Assembly (NCBI GenBank): GCA_963788185.1
Contig: CAWBGE010000023.1
Location: forward strand, 1-64,000
DNA: 64,000 bases
From: CAIWHR01 sp963788185
GTDB taxonomy: Bacteria; Pseudomonadota; Gammaproteobacteria; Burkholderiales; Casimicrobiaceae
Direction: 5' to 3'
Positions 61,831 through 64,000 of the stretch are shown here, one piece after another; within the stretch, counting starts at the first letter, position 1; each line of letters begins with the position of its first letter. The notes below the pieces were generated by a model that searched no databases, had not been told where the DNA came from, and saw nothing but the letters and a program-made list of their open reading frames with translations. The translations under genes were made by a program, and so were the position numbers.

Positions 61831-63759
61831 TCAGGGGCAAAAATCGAGTTTCAGACGCGCCTGCAGCGACCCGGCCTGTCGCAGCGATTCGCGCAGGATT
61901 CTCTGCTGCAGCTCGTCCAGCGCGTAGGGATCGATGCGATTGGGGTCGCCGCCGTCCCTGATCGAGTCGAGCTGGCGACGCAGGCGAACCGTCTGAATGA
62001 ACCGGAATGCCGCGATGTCGCCCTCGATGGCACTCACCGCGCGCTTGATGCGCTGCCCGACGACACGTAGCCTCTCCACGGTATTGGCCGAGCGCACGCC
62101 GTTGGCCAGCGCGTAGATCCTGGCGATGTCGACGAACAGGCGGCTGGCCTGGGTCTTGAGGTCGATGGTCCCGCGGTGTGGCCCGCTGTCGGTGGCGAAC
62201 TGGCTGATCCGGCCGATGGGTGGTGCGATCTCGAGCGCGTTTACCGCCATTTGGTGCAGGAAAATCGTGTTGCCTGCCGATTCCCGGAGCAGATGCTCCA
62301 GCAGCGCCTCGGCCAGCTGCGAATCTCCGTGCACCGCCCGAAGGTCGAAGAAAATCGTCGCGTTGAGCAAGGATTTGGGGGTCGTCGTCCGAATCCACGA
62401 CGACAGCTTGACCTTCCATTCGTCGAGGGTAAGACACAGGTCCGGATTGCCCGCCATGATGTTGCCCTTGCAGCGCGCGAACCCGCATTCGTCGAGTCCA
62501 TCGTTGACCTCCTTCGCGAACTCGAGCAACTCGGAGCGGACTCGCGCGAGAGCCGCCGACCCAGGGGGAAGAAATACGATTCCGTTGTCCTGGTCGGTGA
62601 CAAATCCCTGCTCCTCCCGCGCCTCCGATCCGAAAGCGAGCCAGCAGAAGCTCGCCCCGAGATTCCTGCGGGTACCGAGGACCGTCAGCAGCCGCCTGGA
62701 GATTCGGTCGTTCATCGAGGAGATGAGGCGCGTGAACTGACCCACGTCCATGCCCTGCCGGAAGACGCGTTCGCCGAACTCCCTGACCCGGCCCGCCAGA
62801 TCGACCAGCTCGGCGACGCTGGCCGCCTCGTCGATCGGTCTGAAGACGTGGGTGATTCCGTGCTGCTGTGCCCGGAAGATATCCCGCTCGGATACCAGCC
62901 CGATCACCGGGCCTTCGGAGCCGCGAAGCAGGAGGTGCCGGAATCGACTCTGCGCCATCTCGATGCCGGCCTCCAACACCGACGCGTTGTCGTCGATCGT
63001 TCGCGGCTCGCGGGTCATGATCCGCGATACCGGGGTGTCGGGAGACATGCGCAGTGCGAGCCCCCTCGCGATCAGGTCGGTCTGGGTGACGATTCCCTCG
63101 ACGGCCTCGGGCACGCCGACCAGCACCGACCCGATCCCCCGTTCCGCCATCAGGGAGGCCACTTCGCCGATCGACCGATCCGATGCAATGCAGGCAACCG
63201 CCGTGGTGCCGATCGACCGCGCCGGCATCGCCAACGCTTGGTCGGCGTGCTGGCGCGCGCGCGCCAGATCCGCAGCCGCCTCCCGCATCCGGGAGAGTTC
63301 GTCGCCCAGCCGCAGGCCGATCCAGCGCAGTACGCCCGGTTCGGCGAGCCAGCGATCGATTCCCTCGCCTTCGACCTTCCACAGATAACAATCCTCGACC
63401 GCCGTATAGACGCGCGTACCCACGGCTTGCGTCAGCATTGAGTCCGCCGGAAACAGACCGCCGACCTCGAAATTCTCGTCGGCCGCCATCGGCGCCAGCA
63501 TCCGGTCGATCTCCGTCGCGCGCACCCTTCCCTGCCGCACGATCCAGAAGCAAGGCGAGGCCAGCGCGATCTCGGGGTGGTGGACGGTGCTTCCGCGGCG
63601 AAAGAACACCACCCGGCACCCGACCAGAAGCTCTCTCAGGCGCGTCTGCGGCACCGCATCGAAAGGCGGCAGGCCGCTGATGCGATCCACCTCCCCGGAC
63701 AGGACGAACTCGGCAGCAGGTTCCACGATGGTCTCGGGCCAGGTTGCGGGCGTCGGCAT
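61831..63759 (-). CDS. cNMP-binding / CBS / DUF294 putative nucleotidyltransferase
   Basis: The protein has 642 residues. The domains in order are a cyclic-nucleotide-binding-like domain (about 30-150, FFRRGSTVHHPEIALASPCF), a pair of CBS domains (about 175-305, including VGIVTQTDL-type motifs EGIVTQTDL and IGLVSERDIF), and a GlnE/GlnD-like nucleotidyltransferase domain (about 330-480) with GSEAREEQGF (377-386) and DQDN (389-392). A C-terminal DUF294 helical domain completes it. It is a likely signal-sensing nucleotidyltransferase, but its target is unknown. Relatives sit beside acetate/solute symporter genes, which would lie just outside the window. Confidence 0.88.
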   Translation of the reverse strand: MPTPATWPETIVEPAAEFVLSGEVDRISGLPPFDAVPQTRLRELLVGCRVVFFRRGSTVHHPEIALASPCFWIVRQGRVRATEIDRMLAPMAADENFEVGGLFPADSMLTQAVGTRVYTAVEDCYLWKVEGEGIDRWLAEPGVLRWIGLRLGDELSRMREAAADLARARQHADQALAMPARSIGTTAVACIASDRSIGEVASLMAERGIGSVLVGVPEAVEGIVTQTDLIARGLALRMSPDTPVSRIMTREPRTIDDNASVLEAGIEMAQSRFRHLLLRGSEGPVIGLVSERDIFRAQQHGITHVFRPIDEAASVAELVDLAGRVREFGERVFRQGMDVGQFTRLISSMNDRISRRLLTVLGTRRNLGASFCWLAFGSEAREEQGFVTDQDNGIVFLPPGSAALARVRSELLEFAKEVNDGLDECGFARCKGNIMAGNPDLCLTLDEWKVKLSSWIRTTTPKSLLNATIFFDLRAVHGDSQLAEALLEHLLRESAGNTIFLHQMAVNALEIAPPIGRISQFATDSGPHRGTIDLKTQASRLFVDIARIYALANGVRSANTVERLRVVGQRIKRAVSAIEGDIAAFRFIQTVRLRRQLDSIRDGGDPNRIDPYALDELQQRILRESLRQAGSLQARLKLDFCP

Positions 63760-63891
63760 GGGATGGCGCTGGAAGGCCTAGGCAATCCCGGCCAACAATA
63801 TACCCGCCTCCGGGTCGGCGGAACATCGACCGGCCGACGCGGACCCGGAACGGAACGGTCGCCCAACCGGACCGCCACCGGCGGCGCCCGA

Positions 63892-64000
63892 TCAGGCGGC
63901 CGGATCGTTGCCGTTGATGTTCCCTTGATGTTCGGGCTTGTACGATTCCGCGCGGGCCGGCAGGAGACGCCGCCTCGATGTCGATTCGCGCACCGGGCCC
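63892..64000 (-). CDS. Possible C-terminal end of a minus-strand gene beyond the window
   Basis: A minus-strand frame, open from the window edge to TGA at 63892-63894, ends AESYKPEHQGNINGNDPAA. The hydrophilic end could be the tail of a protein, such as the symporter expected next to the DUF294 gene, but only about 35 codons are visible and nothing is diagnostic. Confidence 0.25.
   Translation of the reverse strand, partial: GPVRESTSRRRLLPARAESYKPEHQGNINGNDPAA

Noticed and set aside
63978..64000. ATG at 63978 considered as the start of a plus-strand gene
   Set aside because: The nearest AGGAG lies too far upstream and only seven codons are visible before the window ends.

Overview
The window is high-GC chromosomal DNA from a Gram-negative bacterium, most likely a betaproteobacterium. 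Supporting signs are a tmRNA whose tag reads ANDETYALAA, lipid A and KDO genes (lpxK, kdsB), a Bug/TctC-type solute receptor, a cytochrome c' / cytochrome b561 pair, a glrK-lipoprotein-glrR cluster and the queA-tgt-yajC-secD-secF string. I cannot fix the order or genus.

Layout. Positions 1-5160 are an accessory island. It holds an unrecognised minus-strand gene broken by at least three frameshifts, a thermonuclease remnant, and a plus-strand cassette of a small ORF, a DUF2924 protein, a large serine recombinase and two paralogous helix-turn-helix proteins. Positions 5400-9470 are a minus-strand operon of an isocitrate lyase/PEP mutase-family enzyme and a complete TRAP transporter (dctP, dctQ, dctM). 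A broken HAD-phosphatase-like gene, tmRNA (ssrA), a DUF465 protein, an EamA exporter, a repeat element and mfd follow up to 16.2 kb. Next come an MBL hydrolase, cytochrome c', cytochrome b and MarC.

Positions 19.3-29.5 kb are mostly one minus-strand series: exbB, exbD, lpxK, trm112, kdsB, adk, a glycosyltransferase, pfp (PPi-dependent phosphofructokinase), hppA (H+-pyrophosphatase fused to an OmpA-like domain) and an rRNA methyltransferase-like gene. It joins envelope synthesis with pyrophosphate-based energy metabolism. Then come a YihY protein, a Pit phosphate permease with its DUF47 partner, msrA, an MFS carrier, a SWIB/histone-like protein, htpX, glnS, xseA, aroC, an MFS-acyltransferase fusion, thyA, and an ATP-grasp/Bug receptor pair.

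The most interesting region is 46.4-50.7 kb. A glrK / lipoprotein / glrR two-component system is followed on the same strand by two perfect TGTC-N10-GACA boxes (the known enterobacterial GlrR site), a sigma-54 -24/-12 promoter, a short unrecognised ORF and a Rho-independent terminator. This looks like a GlrR-controlled transcript of about 270 nt of unknown function. The window ends with folA, tRNA-Leu(CAA), queA, an IPTL-CTERM-like secreted protein, tgt, yajC-secD-secF, a DedA protein, purB, a glutathione transferase, a divergent DnaQ-like protein and a cNMP/CBS/nucleotidyltransferase (DUF294) protein.

Repeats. A dispersed element with inverted ends occurs upstream of mfd, where it supplies the only ATG starts in frame, and again beside pfp, where it abuts a truncated isomerase gene. 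A 60-bp in-frame tandem repeat lies between the DUF47 and pit genes. A 17-bp perfect hairpin overlaps the end of the DedA gene.
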